Positions 1 to 8,754 of a DNA stretch of 64,000 bases are shown here, piece after piece. Location: NCBI RefSeq assembly GCF_001421485.1, contig NZ_LMKK01000002.1, positions 186,001 through 250,000 of the forward strand, read 5' to 3'. The position numbers and the translations under genes were made by a program. The first letter of the stretch is position 1; each line of letters opens with the position of its first letter. The stretch comes from Agreia sp. Leaf210. Lineage in GTDB: Bacteria > Actinomycetota > Actinomycetes > Actinomycetales > Microbacteriaceae. The notes under the pieces are model-generated. The model was not told where the DNA came from. It saw only the letters and a program-made list of their open reading frames with translations, and did not search any database.

Positions 1-96
1 GTTCCGGGTTCGCACGAGGCGCTCGAGCACGACGAACGACGCGGCGAGCCCCACGGTGGCCGCGCCGAAGATCAGGGCGCCAGACAGCCCGCTCAC
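1..96 (-). CDS. Membrane protein, 5' fragment (cut by window edge)
   Basis: Only the first 32 codons lie in the window. The GTG start (minus strand, 96-94) overlaps the TGA stop of the preceding gene as GTGA, so translation is probably coupled. The peptide has a hydrophobic stretch (about residues 5-24, rich in Ala, Val, Leu and Phe) followed by Glu-Arg and Arg-rich residues, which suggests a first transmembrane helix with a positive cytoplasmic end. It is the last gene seen of the UbiA / PEP-enzyme / CDP-alcohol transferase operon. The family cannot be named from this fragment. Confidence 0.55.
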   Translation of the reverse strand, partial: MSGLSGALIFGAATVGLAASFVVLERLVRTRN

Positions 97-599
97 AGTC
101 CGGGCCTCGTCCAAGTGAGATAGATGGGCGTGGCCTCGCTGGTGTGCCGAGCCACAGCCGCGAGTCGCATGGGGCTGAGTCGACGAAGCAGAAAAGTACC
201 GTGCGACAGAGCGATCACGCGCCCGAGGCTCGCCCGCTCGAACCCGTACGACCGCTGAAGCCAGTCGGCGAAGCCGGGCCTGAACGTCACGGCGACGGCG
301 TGCCTGTCGATCTCGAGAAGCTGCGCCAGCATCCGGTCGAAGATCTCGCCCGTGCGCAACCGGCTCTCGACGAAGAGATAGCCGAGCTCGTGCGCGCCCC
401 CCGCGCCCGGCTCGGAGAGGAACCAGCCCACCACGCGCCCGTCATCCGTCGCGACGGCGAGGCGTCGCCCGCGCAACGCACGACGGAGCTGCCGGGCGCT
501 CCGCTCCGACACCTCGGGATGCGCACGGGCGATCGATCGGATCTCGTCGGCGAGGGCACCGTGGCGCTCTGCCGCGAACGACGTGGCTACGTCAACCAC
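93..599 (-). CDS. GNAT-like N-acetyltransferase
   Basis: A protein of 168 residues. An open frame extends further upstream, but that part would overlap the phosphatidyltransferase gene by 200 bases. I chose the GTG at 599, which overlaps that gene's stop (587-589) by 13 bases. The middle has a GNAT-like strand-turn pattern (LAVATDDGRVVGWFLSE) followed by a core segment and a C-terminal Tyr-Gly-Phe, as in the end of many GNAT folds. The family would use acetyl-CoA to acylate an amine; the substrate is unknown. It is coupled to its neighbours, so it probably acts in the same pathway. The fold call is moderate because no clean acetyl-CoA loop (Q/R-x-x-G-x-G/A) is seen. Confidence 0.6.
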   Translation of the reverse strand: MVDVATSFAAERHGALADEIRSIARAHPEVSERSARQLRRALRGRRLAVATDDGRVVGWFLSEPGAGGAHELGYLFVESRLRTGEIFDRMLAQLLEIDRHAVAVTFRPGFADWLQRSYGFERASLGRVIALSHGTFLLRRLSPMRLAAVARHTSEATPIYLTWTRPGL

Positions 600-1201
600 A
601 GGAGCGAGCCGACGGCCAACGGCACGACGAGGGCCGCCCACCAGATCTGCCGCCCGGTCTTGCGGATGCGGATCAACGAGAGCTGCAGGATCGAGAGCAC
701 GATCAGCGCCGCCGCCGCCACCCACGGCAGCCACCCGGCGTCGGGCCAGAGCTCCGTGAGAATGAGGAAGACGATCGCGCAGAGCGATAGATGGCACACC
801 ACGATGCCCCGGTAGTACTTGATGAGCTCGTCGTCGGTGAATCCTTCGATGTTGAACCGGATGAGCCGCAGGATTCCGGTGGCCACGATCACGAAGCCGA
901 GAGCCCAGCCCGCCACGCCCGGAATGATGTGGAAGCCGACGAGCACGGCGGCGTAGAGCGAGTAGTTGATGACGTCGATGAAGCTGTCGAGCTGTCGCCC
1001 GAACTCGCTCGAGACCCCGAGACGGCGGGCGACGAAGCCGTCGAGCATGTCGAGCAGGAACGCCCCCAGGGCGAACAGAACACTCACGCGGAGTGAGCCC
1101 GATACGGCGAGGCCGATCGCCACCCAGGCCGCGAGGAGGCTGGCGAGAGACACGGCACCGGCGGGCCCGATGGCCTTCAGCCAGTAACTAGAGCGCGGCA
1201 T
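587..1201 (-). CDS. CDP-alcohol phosphatidyltransferase family protein
   Basis: A polytopic protein of 204 residues carrying the complete family signature: D51-x2-D54-G55-x2-A58-R59-x8-G68-x3-D72-x3-D76. The Asp residues bind the metal and the CDP-alcohol. Members move a phosphoalcohol or diacylglycerol-phosphate between CDP and a second alcohol in the cytoplasmic membrane. About six hydrophobic segments surround the motif, as expected. The ATG at 1201 overlaps the end of the PEP-enzyme gene by 14 bases. Together with a UbiA-like protein and a PEP-dependent enzyme this suggests synthesis of an unusual membrane lipid rather than housekeeping PgsA or PssA, although a PssA-like activity cannot be excluded. 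Confidence 0.88.
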   Translation of the reverse strand: MPRSSYWLKAIGPAGAVSLASLLAAWVAIGLAVSGSLRVSVLFALGAFLLDMLDGFVARRLGVSSEFGRQLDSFIDVINYSLYAAVLVGFHIIPGVAGWALGFVIVATGILRLIRFNIEGFTDDELIKYYRGIVVCHLSLCAIVFLILTELWPDAGWLPWVAAAALIVLSILQLSLIRIRKTGRQIWWAALVVPLAVGSLLWLT

Positions 1202-3620
1202 CGATGTCCCCCGTCGTTCCGTTGATCGTGATGACCTGCCCCGTGCTCAGCGCGTCGACGGCGCCCATTGCAGCGACGACCGCGGGCATGCCCAGTTCTC
1301 GGGCGATGATCGCGACGTGGGACAGCGCGTTGCCTCGCTCTGTCACGACACCGGCGGCCTGCACGAACAGAAGTGTCCAGCCCGGGTCGATATGACTCGT
1401 CACGAGGATCTTGCCGCGCACGTCGATGGTCGGATCGAACGCGTGCACGACGATCACTTCCGCGGTGAGCATTCCGGGGGACACACCCATGCCCGCTGCC
1501 ATGCCCGAGGCCGACCGCTGCTCGTCGTCGCGCAGCTCGGCAGGCGCGATGAGACCAGAGCCCACGACCCGACGCGCCAGCGAGCGCTGCTCGAACGCCC
1601 CGAATTCCCCCCTGCGCCGGGCAACCGTCGCGCGGGGATCCGAGTTCCACGCGTGGCCGAATACGGCCTCGTCGAGCTCCTGCTCGGTGAGCCAGAACAC
1701 ATCGTCGGCCGCCTCGAGCATCTCGGCGTCGACCAGCCGCTGCCCCAGCGCCAGATACGCCGCGCGTGCGAGACCGTAGACCTGGGCCCTGTTGAACCGG
1801 AACCGTTCCCGCCAGTCGATGGCCTGGCGGGTGTTGCGGCCGATGAACCGCGTGCCGAACCGGCCCTTGATCGACCGGGCCGAGGCATCCACGGGCGGCC
1901 GCCCGGCGGGGTCGGTGCCGAGCGCCAGCGCGAGAAGCGAGCCGTAGTCGTCGGCGAGGCGCGGGTTCTCGAGCTGCAGCTCGTCGGGCGCCCGCCCGCC
2001 GAAGCGCGCGAGATAGTCGTCGACCAGCGCGCGCGTCGCCGTCCAGTCGGGCGATGACAGGATGCCGTCGGCCGTCGCCGTGGCGCCGTGGCGTTCGCGC
2101 AGCTGGTTGCCGAGAACGCCGAGCGCCGTGAGGGGCGCGATCGACGCCCTGTCGCTGAGCCCGTGCAGATAGCCGAGGTAGTCGGCGTGCTGCTCCGGCC
2201 CGAAACTGTAGGTCTTGAGCAGCCCGTGGAAGATCATGACGCGCAGGTCGTTGAACACGGGCGTCGCCCACAGGGTGAGCAGTTCACTGCGCATCGTCTC
2301 GAGTGTCGAGAGGATCGCGTCGGCGTGCAACGTGTTCCAGTCGACGGCCTCGAACCTCTTCAGACGCTTCTGAAAGGTGCGACGGAATCCGTGCGACATC
2401 GAATTCGACCGCAGGAGAAGGAACCCGAGCCTGCCCACGAGCGGGGCCATGGTGATCGCACCCCTCAGGCCCAGGCGACGCCGCGGGGCGTCGCCGGGAG
2501 TGCGCTGAGGCTGCAGCATCGCGGAGAAGAACGCCTGATTACTACTCGGCCCGGGAATCAGTCGCACCATCTCGTACCAGTTGTCGATCTGGTAGTAGAC
2601 GTGCCCGCCGAGGTAGCCGAGGGTGTTGCGAAAGACCTGCTGCTTCGCATCCAGAACCTTCTGGTTCACGCCGAGCTTGCGGAAGAACGCGGGATAGACG
2701 CGTGAGTAGAGGCCTCGGATGAACGAATAGGTGAGCGGCAGCGTGATGCCGGGATAGTTCTCGGCGATATTCGTGCAGTCCCACGCCAGCTCGTAGTCGA
2801 GCGCGACCGTGGTCTGAGGGCGCAGCTGAAGCAGGGCGAGTCGGTTTCCGCACGCAGCCCACTCGATGTCGACCGGTCGACGGTTGCGCGCCTCGCTCTC
2901 GTTCGCGATGTCGAGCAGCCGCACGGGTGCGGGAAGACCGGTCGGCCAGTCGGCGACTTTGGACGCGCGCAGTTCGAGAGCGTTCTCACCCTCGACGGTG
3001 GTGTTGCGGGCGGTCGGGGTCCAGGCGAGAGTGAGCTCGCCGCGGCCGTTCTCGCTGAACAGCACTCCGCTGGTCGTCCCGACGAACATCTGCTGCACGA
3101 CGATCGATCCGCCGATGTCGAGAGATTCGATCCCCCGGGCCCGCGCATAGGCGGCAACACGCGCAGAGAACAGGCTGGCGACCGACGTGACGATCGCGTC
3201 GCCGATGGCATTCCGCTGCACCGGCACATCGAGCGAGGTCTCGTACTGACCCGCGAACGAGTGTTCCGCCCCGTCCTCCGCGAGCGCCGAGGTGCGCACG
3301 CTGACCGAACCCCAGCCTCCGCACGACGCGAGGCCTGCGTCGACGACATCGTCGACGAGGGCGATGGATGCGACGAGTCGCGCCGATCGCTCGGCGTACG
3401 TCGCGTCGTCGACGCCACCGGCGCAGTACTCGGCGACGAGCGCGTGCGCCGCGGCACGCAATCCCGGCCAGTTCCCGACGAGGTCGCCGAGAGGGAGCAC
3501 GATGAACGGGGGCACGAGACCCGGGTAGAGACGGTCGAGCTCGACCAAGCCGAGGGCCTTGCTGCCGATCGAGGGGCCGGATACCGCGGCCGAGTCGGTC
3601 ACGATGGTCGACGCGCTCAC
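1188..3620 (-). CDS. PEP/pyruvate-binding (PPDK/PEP-synthase-like) phosphotransferase
   Basis: A protein of 810 residues. The N-terminal third resembles the ATP-grasp PEP/pyruvate-binding domain (SVRTSALAEDG, later FSENGRGELTLAW). The middle (about 290-650) is a large helical region with a WDCTNIAENYPG motif. The C-terminus is the mobile phosphohistidine domain, with its swivelling His in ALSHVAIIARELG (H768). There is no TIM-barrel PEP domain after it, so the layout resembles rifampin phosphotransferase or short PEP-synthase relatives, not PPDK. Such enzymes use ATP to phosphorylate the His and pass the phosphate to a substrate. The GTG start at 3620 overlaps the UbiA-like stop as GTGA. The substrate is unknown; the neighbours suggest an alcohol or lipid precursor. 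Confidence 0.85.
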   Translation of the reverse strand: MSASTIVTDSAAVSGPSIGSKALGLVELDRLYPGLVPPFIVLPLGDLVGNWPGLRAAAHALVAEYCAGGVDDATYAERSARLVASIALVDDVVDAGLASCGGWGSVSVRTSALAEDGAEHSFAGQYETSLDVPVQRNAIGDAIVTSVASLFSARVAAYARARGIESLDIGGSIVVQQMFVGTTSGVLFSENGRGELTLAWTPTARNTTVEGENALELRASKVADWPTGLPAPVRLLDIANESEARNRRPVDIEWAACGNRLALLQLRPQTTVALDYELAWDCTNIAENYPGITLPLTYSFIRGLYSRVYPAFFRKLGVNQKVLDAKQQVFRNTLGYLGGHVYYQIDNWYEMVRLIPGPSSNQAFFSAMLQPQRTPGDAPRRRLGLRGAITMAPLVGRLGFLLLRSNSMSHGFRRTFQKRLKRFEAVDWNTLHADAILSTLETMRSELLTLWATPVFNDLRVMIFHGLLKTYSFGPEQHADYLGYLHGLSDRASIAPLTALGVLGNQLRERHGATATADGILSSPDWTATRALVDDYLARFGGRAPDELQLENPRLADDYGSLLALALGTDPAGRPPVDASARSIKGRFGTRFIGRNTRQAIDWRERFRFNRAQVYGLARAAYLALGQRLVDAEMLEAADDVFWLTEQELDEAVFGHAWNSDPRATVARRRGEFGAFEQRSLARRVVGSGLIAPAELRDDEQRSASGMAAGMGVSPGMLTAEVIVVHAFDPTIDVRGKILVTSHIDPGWTLLFVQAAGVVTERGNALSHVAIIARELGMPAVVAAMGAVDALSTGQVITINGTTGDIDAAL

Positions 3621-4456
3621 GCGAGCATCGCCGCCGCCTGCAGCGGGAGGTGAATGGCGACGACGGCGGTGACCCAGCGATCCGACCCAGGACGCACCAA
3701 CAGGGCGACAGCGGAGACGGCGGCGACCACGGGCGAGGCGACACCCGCACCGGCTGCCAGCGCGAGGATTCCACTCAGAACGACCAGCATGACCATCGCC
3801 CCCAGCGTACGGCCCCTCCCCCAGACGGCAGAATACGTGTCGAGCACCACCGACCCGCTGGTGTCGAAACGCGGGCTGAACTTACGCGCCAGCTCGACCG
3901 AGACGAACAGCGCGGTGCACGCGAGTATGCCGGCGACCGTCTGCCAGCTCGCGGCCGCGCCCAGCACCACGGCGACCCAGGCGAACACGGGCAGGTAGAT
4001 CGCCTCGTGCAGGAGGAACGACAGGGTGAAGTGCCGCTCGAGCCAAGCGCCCGCGAAGAACTCAAATACGGTGAGAGCCGAGTAGGCGAGAACCGCGAGA
4101 TAGAGCAGAAAACCGACAGCACCGCCGAGCAGCATCGCGCAGAGCACTTCGGCCAGGAAAGCGCCGATGCCGATGCCGAGGAGGGTGCGAGGCGAGATGA
4201 CTCCGCGCTGCACTGGCCGGTCGGGATAGACGGCACTGTCGTGCGCGAAGTCCTTCCATTCGTCGGTCACCCGATAGCGCAGCAGGAGCGCGAGGTACAT
4301 CACGAAGAGCAGGATCGCGGTCGTCCACACGTCGTTGGCGTACGCGCCGGCTGAACGGCCGAACATGCCGAGGGCCGCCGCGGCGAAGGCGGCCGACATC
4401 AGGGCGACGAGGGCAAGAGGAAAACGCTCGCGTAGATAAATCCACGCGCCCCTCAT
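3617..4456 (-). CDS. UbiA-like prenyltransferase family membrane protein
   Basis: A polytopic protein of 279 residues from the ATG at 4456; an upstream in-frame extension has no membrane character and overlaps the divergent gene. It has about eight hydrophobic helices. An Asp-rich motif D65-x3-D69-x3-D73 followed by an Arg-Pro pair (R80-P81) matches the first prenyl-diphosphate binding motif of the UbiA superfamily. A second polar patch (SVVLDTYSAVWG) lies where the second motif would be. UbiA proteins transfer isoprenyl groups to aromatic or polar acceptors inside the membrane. It is the first gene of the operon and its stop is coupled to the PEP-enzyme start. No Shine-Dalgarno sequence precedes it. 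Confidence 0.7.
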   Translation of the reverse strand: MRGAWIYLRERFPLALVALMSAAFAAAALGMFGRSAGAYANDVWTTAILLFVMYLALLLRYRVTDEWKDFAHDSAVYPDRPVQRGVISPRTLLGIGIGAFLAEVLCAMLLGGAVGFLLYLAVLAYSALTVFEFFAGAWLERHFTLSFLLHEAIYLPVFAWVAVVLGAAASWQTVAGILACTALFVSVELARKFSPRFDTSGSVVLDTYSAVWGRGRTLGAMVMLVVLSGILALAAGAGVASPVVAAVSAVALLVRPGSDRWVTAVVAIHLPLQAAAMLA

Positions 4457-4461
4457 AGTGT
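4433..4461 (+). promoter_or_regulatory. Candidate promoter for leaderless plus-strand gene
   Basis: TAGATA (4433-4438) and TAGTGT (4456-4461) are separated by 17 bases and end 7 bases before the ATG at 4469, the geometry expected for a leaderless transcript. It lies inside the start region of the divergent UbiA-like gene. Both hexamers are only partial matches to consensus. Confidence 0.35.
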
Positions 4462-4468
4462 TGTGCCG

Positions 4469-4957
4469 ATGGTCATCGTCTCCGTATGTGCGTTCGGCGC
4501 CGTTGTGGCGATCCTGGCGCACCTCGTGATTCTCCCCCTGGCGAAGCGCCGACCCGTTCTCCTCCGCGGGGCGGAGGCCTACGCGCTGGGAGCCTTGGCC
4601 ATTGTAGCCGTGGCGTTTCTCAGCATCGGAACGCTGCCGGTGCTGCTGTTGCTCGTCGCGCAGCTGGTCGTCGCCCGCATCTGGAGGCCCTGGCTGGTGA
4701 TCGGACTCGCGACCGAGCAGGTGCTGGCGGCCGTGGTCAAGGCATCCACGATGGTGCGCGTCAAACGTCTGGTCGTCGACGACCGCACCTTCGTGATGGG
4801 CGAGCGATCGACTCTGATCGTGCGCACCGTCGCGCCCCGCATCCAGGCGGTCACGGTTCGCGTGAGCGCCTCGAACGACACCGGCCTCAAAAAGATCGCC
4901 CTCTTCCGCAACGTGTTACGCAAGACTGTTCAGAACTACTCCCTCGGTCGAAGCTGA
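4469..4957 (+). CDS. Small membrane protein of unknown function
   Basis: A protein of 162 residues from the ATG at 4469; an in-frame GTG at 4463 would add two residues. The first half has about three hydrophobic segments. The second half is soluble and basic, with beta-rich spacing (VRVKRLVVDDRTF) and a Lys-rich end. Its start is only 12 bases from the start of the divergent UbiA-like gene, and no Shine-Dalgarno sequence fits, so it is probably translated from a leaderless mRNA. It is followed 24 bases later by the SRPBCC gene and is probably co-transcribed with it. I do not recognise a family. Confidence 0.65.
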   Translation: MVIVSVCAFGAVVAILAHLVILPLAKRRPVLLRGAEAYALGALAIVAVAFLSIGTLPVLLLLVAQLVVARIWRPWLVIGLATEQVLAAVVKASTMVRVKRLVVDDRTFVMGERSTLIVRTVAPRIQAVTVRVSASNDTGLKKIALFRNVLRKTVQNYSLGRS

Positions 4958-4981
4958 CCGGCAACGAAGGAAGGAACCGCA

Positions 4982-5428
4982 ATGGCCAGCGCCAAAGCAC
5001 TCATCGTCATCCGCAAGCCCGTCTCCGAGGTGTTCGAGTACACCGCGAGCGCAGAGAACGGCCCGGCGTTCATCCCGAATCTCAACGAGAACACGAACAT
5101 CACGCCCGAGAAGGCCGGCGTCGACCAGACGTTCGACTGGCGCTTCAACATGGCGGGCGCAGATCTTCGAGGCAAGGCCGAGGGCATCGCGTTCGACGTC
5201 GACAAGAAGGTCACCCTGCGCCTCACCGGCGATGTGAACGCCACGTGGGACTACACGTTCGAGGACCTCGGCGATGGCACCACGCGCATCACCACCGAGA
5301 TCCTCTACGAGATCGAGCCGACCGTGTTGCAGAAGGTGGTGAACGCCGCTCTGCTCGACCGCATCAACCAGAACACGATCGAGCAGATGTTCGACAACCT
5401 CAAGCTGATCCTCGAGAGCGACGACTGA
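4982..5428 (+). CDS. SRPBCC (START/polyketide-cyclase-like) family protein
   Basis: A cytoplasmic protein of 148 residues. The N-terminal pattern VIRKPVSEVFEYTA, the central run of alternating beta strands and the long C-terminal helix (about 112-148) are typical of the SRPBCC helix-grip fold, which encloses a hydrophobic ligand cavity. Members bind lipids, aromatic compounds or polyketides, and in mycobacteria one acts as the MT0934-type toxin. The ATG is preceded by a strong GAAGGAAGG ribosome binding site. It sits between a membrane protein gene and the convergent mtlD. The ligand is unknown. A small MT0933-like antitoxin gene lies 22 kb away but is not adjacent. Confidence 0.85.
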   Translation: MASAKALIVIRKPVSEVFEYTASAENGPAFIPNLNENTNITPEKAGVDQTFDWRFNMAGADLRGKAEGIAFDVDKKVTLRLTGDVNATWDYTFEDLGDGTTRITTEILYEIEPTVLQKVVNAALLDRINQNTIEQMFDNLKLILESDD

Positions 5429-5433
5429 GGCGA

Positions 5434-6582
5434 CTAGCTCTTCTGCACCCGCTCGACGACGCGCACGACGTGGGCGTAGAGGGGGTGGGATGCGTCGAGC
5501 CCGGTCAGGTGTGACGTCGCCTCTTCGGCCGACGACGTGGCGAGCAGCTCCTTCAGCTCCACACTCTGCGCGTCTTCGGGCAGATCGAAGCGCAGCGCGG
5601 CGCCGATCGCGCCCAGCAGGGCCTCCGGCACGAGGCCGCGCTCGGCGAGCTCGGCCGCCGGGCCGATGAAGCGCTCGTGCCGGCCGAGCTTGCGCACGGG
5701 CTGCCGCCCGACGCGGGCAGGGGTGTCCGGCAAGAACGGGTTCGCGAAGCGTGTGAGATTCTTCTGCACATACGCCTCCTGCGCCTCGGGATCGAAGTCG
5801 TACTTGGCGATGAGCAGGGTCTTGGTCTCGTCGAGCACCGCGGCGACCCGGGCGAATACCTCCGGGCTGCGCATGGCGTCGGCCAGAGTGGACGCGCCCT
5901 CGAGGAACCCGAAGTACGCCGTCGTGGCGTGGCCCGTGTTCACGGTGAACAGCTTGCGCTCGATGTAGGGCGCCAGGTCGTCCACGAAGTGGGCTTCGGG
6001 GATCTCGGGCAGGTCGTCGCCGAACGGCGTCGCCTCGATGGCCCACTCGAAGAAGTCCTCGACGGTGACGTCGAGACCGGCGTCGGCCGCCTGTCCCGGA
6101 ACGATGCGATCGACGGCCGTGTTGGCGAACACGGCTCTCGAGTCGAGTGCTGTCAGAGCCTCGTCATCGAGACCCGCGACGATCTCCTGCTTCAACAGGT
6201 CGGTGGCGTTGATGGCGTTCTCGCAGGCAATCACCGCCAGCGGCTTCAGGGCGTCATCGCGCTCGTTGATCGCACGGGCGATCAGCGGGGCGACGAAGCG
6301 CAGGATATTCGGGCCCACGGCCGTGGTGACGATGTCGGCCGACGCGATCTCGGACACGACGTCGGATTCGTTCGTCGCGGAGTTGAGTGCGCGGTAGTTG
6401 TCGACCGTCCAGGTCTTCGATGCCGCACCCACCTCGTGCACGCGATAACTCGGCGTCTCGGAGAGCGCGTCGATGAGCTCGGCGTTCACATCGGCGAAGA
6501 CGACCTCGTAACCGGCATTGTGAAGGATGAGTCCAACGAATCCTCGGCCGATGTTGCCGGCACCGAAGTGGACCGCCTTCAT
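5434..6582 (-). CDS. mtlD: Mannitol-1-phosphate 5-dehydrogenase
   Basis: A protein of 382 residues that oxidises mannitol 1-phosphate to fructose 6-phosphate with NAD+. The Rossmann motif GAGNIGRG is at residues 7-14. The catalytic motif of polyol-specific long-chain dehydrogenases is seen as K210-x4-N215-x2-H218. The length equals that of known MtlD proteins. It is the last gene of the mtl operon, and its ATG overlaps the mtlF stop as ATGA (6579-6582). It ends 5 bases from the convergent SRPBCC gene, with no clear terminator between them. Confidence 0.97.
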   Translation of the reverse strand: MKAVHFGAGNIGRGFVGLILHNAGYEVVFADVNAELIDALSETPSYRVHEVGAASKTWTVDNYRALNSATNESDVVSEIASADIVTTAVGPNILRFVAPLIARAINERDDALKPLAVIACENAINATDLLKQEIVAGLDDEALTALDSRAVFANTAVDRIVPGQAADAGLDVTVEDFFEWAIEATPFGDDLPEIPEAHFVDDLAPYIERKLFTVNTGHATTAYFGFLEGASTLADAMRSPEVFARVAAVLDETKTLLIAKYDFDPEAQEAYVQKNLTRFANPFLPDTPARVGRQPVRKLGRHERFIGPAAELAERGLVPEALLGAIGAALRFDLPEDAQSVELKELLATSSAEEATSHLTGLDASHPLYAHVVRVVERVQKS

Positions 6583-7016
6583 TCGTTGACCTCGGAGAGC
6601 AGAGCGAAGAGTGCAGGGCCGTCAGGCGCATCCAGAAGCTTCTGGACCTCGTCGTCGTCGGAGAAGATGATGGCGATCTTCGAGAGGATGTCGAGGTGGC
6701 CGTTGTCCTTGCCGGCGATACCGACGACGAAGCGCACCTCGCTGCCCTCCCAGTCGAGCGGCGTCGCGTAGCGCACGAACGACAGACCCGAGTTCAGGAT
6801 CGTGTCCTTGCCCTCGTTTGTTCCGTGGGGAATGGCCAGGAAGTTGCCCATGTAGGTCGAGACGCTCTTCTCGCGCTCGAGCATGTAGTCGACGTAGCCG
6901 TCGGTCACGGCGCCGGCGGCCACGAGAATGGATGCCGCTTCGCGGATCGCCTCCTCCTGCGTGGTGGCGGTGCCGTTGACGCTGATTGATTCGGGATCCA
7001 GTACTTTGTCGCTCAT
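6579..7016 (-). CDS. mtlF: PTS mannitol transporter EIIA component
   Basis: A cytoplasmic protein of 145 residues of the EIIA(Mtl/Fru) family. It takes phosphate from HPr and passes it to the EIIB domain of MtlA. The phosphorylated His is H64 in [10 protein letters not shown], the family signature. A separate EIIA is usual in Gram-positive mtl operons, where MtlA is EIICB only. It is separated from mtlA by 104 bases that hold a large stem-loop, which may lower or stabilise the distal mtlF-mtlD message. Confidence 0.96.
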   Translation of the reverse strand: MSDKVLDPESISVNGTATTQEEAIREAASILVAAGAVTDGYVDYMLEREKSVSTYMGNFLAIPHGTNEGKDTILNSGLSFVRYATPLDWEGSEVRFVVGIAGKDNGHLDILSKIAIIFSDDDEVQKLLDAPDGPALFALLSEVNE

Positions 7017-7059
7017 GACGTCCTCTTCGCTCGCTTCGTAACGCTTCGATTGTGTGGTT

Positions 7060-7106
7060 CCGGGTCCTCGTCCGCCGGAGCTGGGCTCCGACGGACGAGG
7101 ACCCGG
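7060..7106 (-). promoter_or_regulatory. Intercistronic stem-loop between mtlA and mtlF
   Basis: An inverted repeat with 15 + 6 paired bases, one C-A mismatch (7075/7091) and a 3-base loop (7082-7084). On the mtl transcript it lies just after the mtlA stop. No U tract follows it, so it is more likely an mRNA-stabilising or partial-termination element than a full terminator. Confidence 0.7.
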
Positions 7107-7120
7107 GATGAAGAAACAGG

Positions 7121-8689
7121 CTACGCCTGGTCCTGCGGGTGCTGGGCGGCGACCTGGTTCACGACCTCGTCGTACTTCGGGCTGTTCATGAAGTTGTCGA
7201 CCGAGACGTGCTGGGCGTTCGGCGTCTTCTGCCGGGCCCTGTCGGTGAGCTCCTTCTGCGTGATCACGAGGTCGACGTCGTCGGTCAGGTTCGCGATGGC
7301 GAGGTTCTTGACCGATACGTCGGTGATGCCCGCCTTCTTGAGCTTGTTCCGCAGAACGGAGGCTCCCATGGCGCTCGATCCCATTCCCGCGTCGCAGGCG
7401 AACACGATGTTCTCCAGCTTCGCGGCAGTCGCCACTCCACCGGCCGTGGTCGCGGAGGTGCTCGCGTCCGTGCCCAGGAGGGATCCGACGCGGCTCTCGC
7501 CGCCCTTGTTCGCAGCGTTCGCCGCGAGGGCTGCGCCCAGGGCGTCCTCACCTGCGGCCTCAGCTGCGAGGTCCTTCTTGCGGCTCGCCCGGAGGATGAT
7601 CATCGAGACGAAGAACGTGACCGCCGCCGACAGGATGACCGACAGCGCGACGCCGAGGTAGCTGTCCGATGCGGTCTGCGCGAAGATCGCGATGATGCTT
7701 CCCGGGGCCGCAGGAGCACGGAGGCCCGAGTCCATCAGCATGTTGGTGGTGACACCGGTCATGCCACCCGCGATGAGGGCGATGATCAGGGTCGGCTTCA
7801 TCAGGGCGTACGGGAAGTAGATCTCGTGGATGCCGCCGAAGAACTGGATGATCGCGGCTCCGGGAGCGGAGGCGCGAGCCGCGCCGATTCCGAAGACGAC
7901 GAACGCGAGCAGCAGGCCGACACCGGGGCCGGGGTTCGCCTCGAGCAGGAACAGGATCGACTTGTGGCTCTCGCCGGCGGCCTGTTCGATGCCGAGCGGG
8001 GTCAGGACCCCGTGGTTGATCGCGTTGTTCAGGAAGAACACCTTGGCCGGCTCGATGATGATGCTCGTGAGCGGCAGCAGGTTCGTGTCGACGAGCCATC
8101 CGACGGCGCCGCTCAGCAGCGACATGATGCCGTTGATGACGTAGGCCACCGGGTAGAACCCGATGATCAGCAGGATGAAGCCCCAGATTCCGGCCGAGAA
8201 CATGTTGACCAGCATCTCGAAGCCGGGACGGATCTTGCCTTCCCACAGGCCGTCGAGCCACTTCATCGAGTACGCGGCGATCGGAGCCATGATCATTGCG
8301 CCGATGAACATGTGCACCTGTCCGAGCTCGGATGCATCCGGGTTCTCAGCCAGTGCGGCGGCGTTGATCTGCGCGATCAGGTAGTCCGATCCGCCGATGA
8401 CACCCATCAGGGCGATCGAGGCGACGACACCACCGCGAACCTGGTAGATCATGTGGCCGCCCGTGTAGGCGATCAGGATCGGCAGGAGGTAGTGGATGAA
8501 CGGCCCGACGATGGTCGCGAGCTGTTCGTTCGGAAGCCAGCCGACATCGATGAAGAGGGCCGTCAGCAGGCCCCACGCGATGAGTGCGGGAATGTTGGGC
8601 ATGATCATGCCCGAGAGGAATGTGCCGAACCGCTGAACGCGGACGCGGGCACCTCCCGAGGTAGCGGCGGGGGCTGACGTCGTCGTCAT
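7121..8689 (-). CDS. mtlA: PTS mannitol transporter EIICB component
   Basis: A membrane transporter of 522 residues. Residues about 20-375 form the EIIC channel with several hydrophobic helices (for example GTFLSGMIMPNIPALIAWGL and the family-typical GGIHEIYFPYALMKP). A linker of about 50 Ala/Gly/Ser-rich residues leads to the EIIB domain (about 425-522), with the phosphocysteine C432 in CDAGMGSSAMGAS. It imports mannitol and phosphorylates it to mannitol 1-phosphate. No EIIA domain is attached; MtlF supplies it. It follows enzyme I by 65 bases in the same operon. Confidence 0.96.
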   Translation of the reverse strand: MTTTSAPAATSGGARVRVQRFGTFLSGMIMPNIPALIAWGLLTALFIDVGWLPNEQLATIVGPFIHYLLPILIAYTGGHMIYQVRGGVVASIALMGVIGGSDYLIAQINAAALAENPDASELGQVHMFIGAMIMAPIAAYSMKWLDGLWEGKIRPGFEMLVNMFSAGIWGFILLIIGFYPVAYVINGIMSLLSGAVGWLVDTNLLPLTSIIIEPAKVFFLNNAINHGVLTPLGIEQAAGESHKSILFLLEANPGPGVGLLLAFVVFGIGAARASAPGAAIIQFFGGIHEIYFPYALMKPTLIIALIAGGMTGVTTNMLMDSGLRAPAAPGSIIAIFAQTASDSYLGVALSVILSAAVTFFVSMIILRASRKKDLAAEAAGEDALGAALAANAANKGGESRVGSLLGTDASTSATTAGGVATAAKLENIVFACDAGMGSSAMGASVLRNKLKKAGITDVSVKNLAIANLTDDVDLVITQKELTDRARQKTPNAQHVSVDNFMNSPKYDEVVNQVAAQHPQDQA

Positions 8690-8754
8690 GAGTGTTTCTC
8701 CTTGTTTCTGTGTTGAGGGAGTGTGATCAGGTGGGGTGTGGTGCGGGTGTTACG

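Noticed and set aside
4916-6046. Minus-strand frame of 376 codons across the SRPBCC gene and mtlD
   Set aside because: It runs antisense to the SRPBCC gene and out of frame in mtlD, with Arg/Ala-rich low-information sequence.
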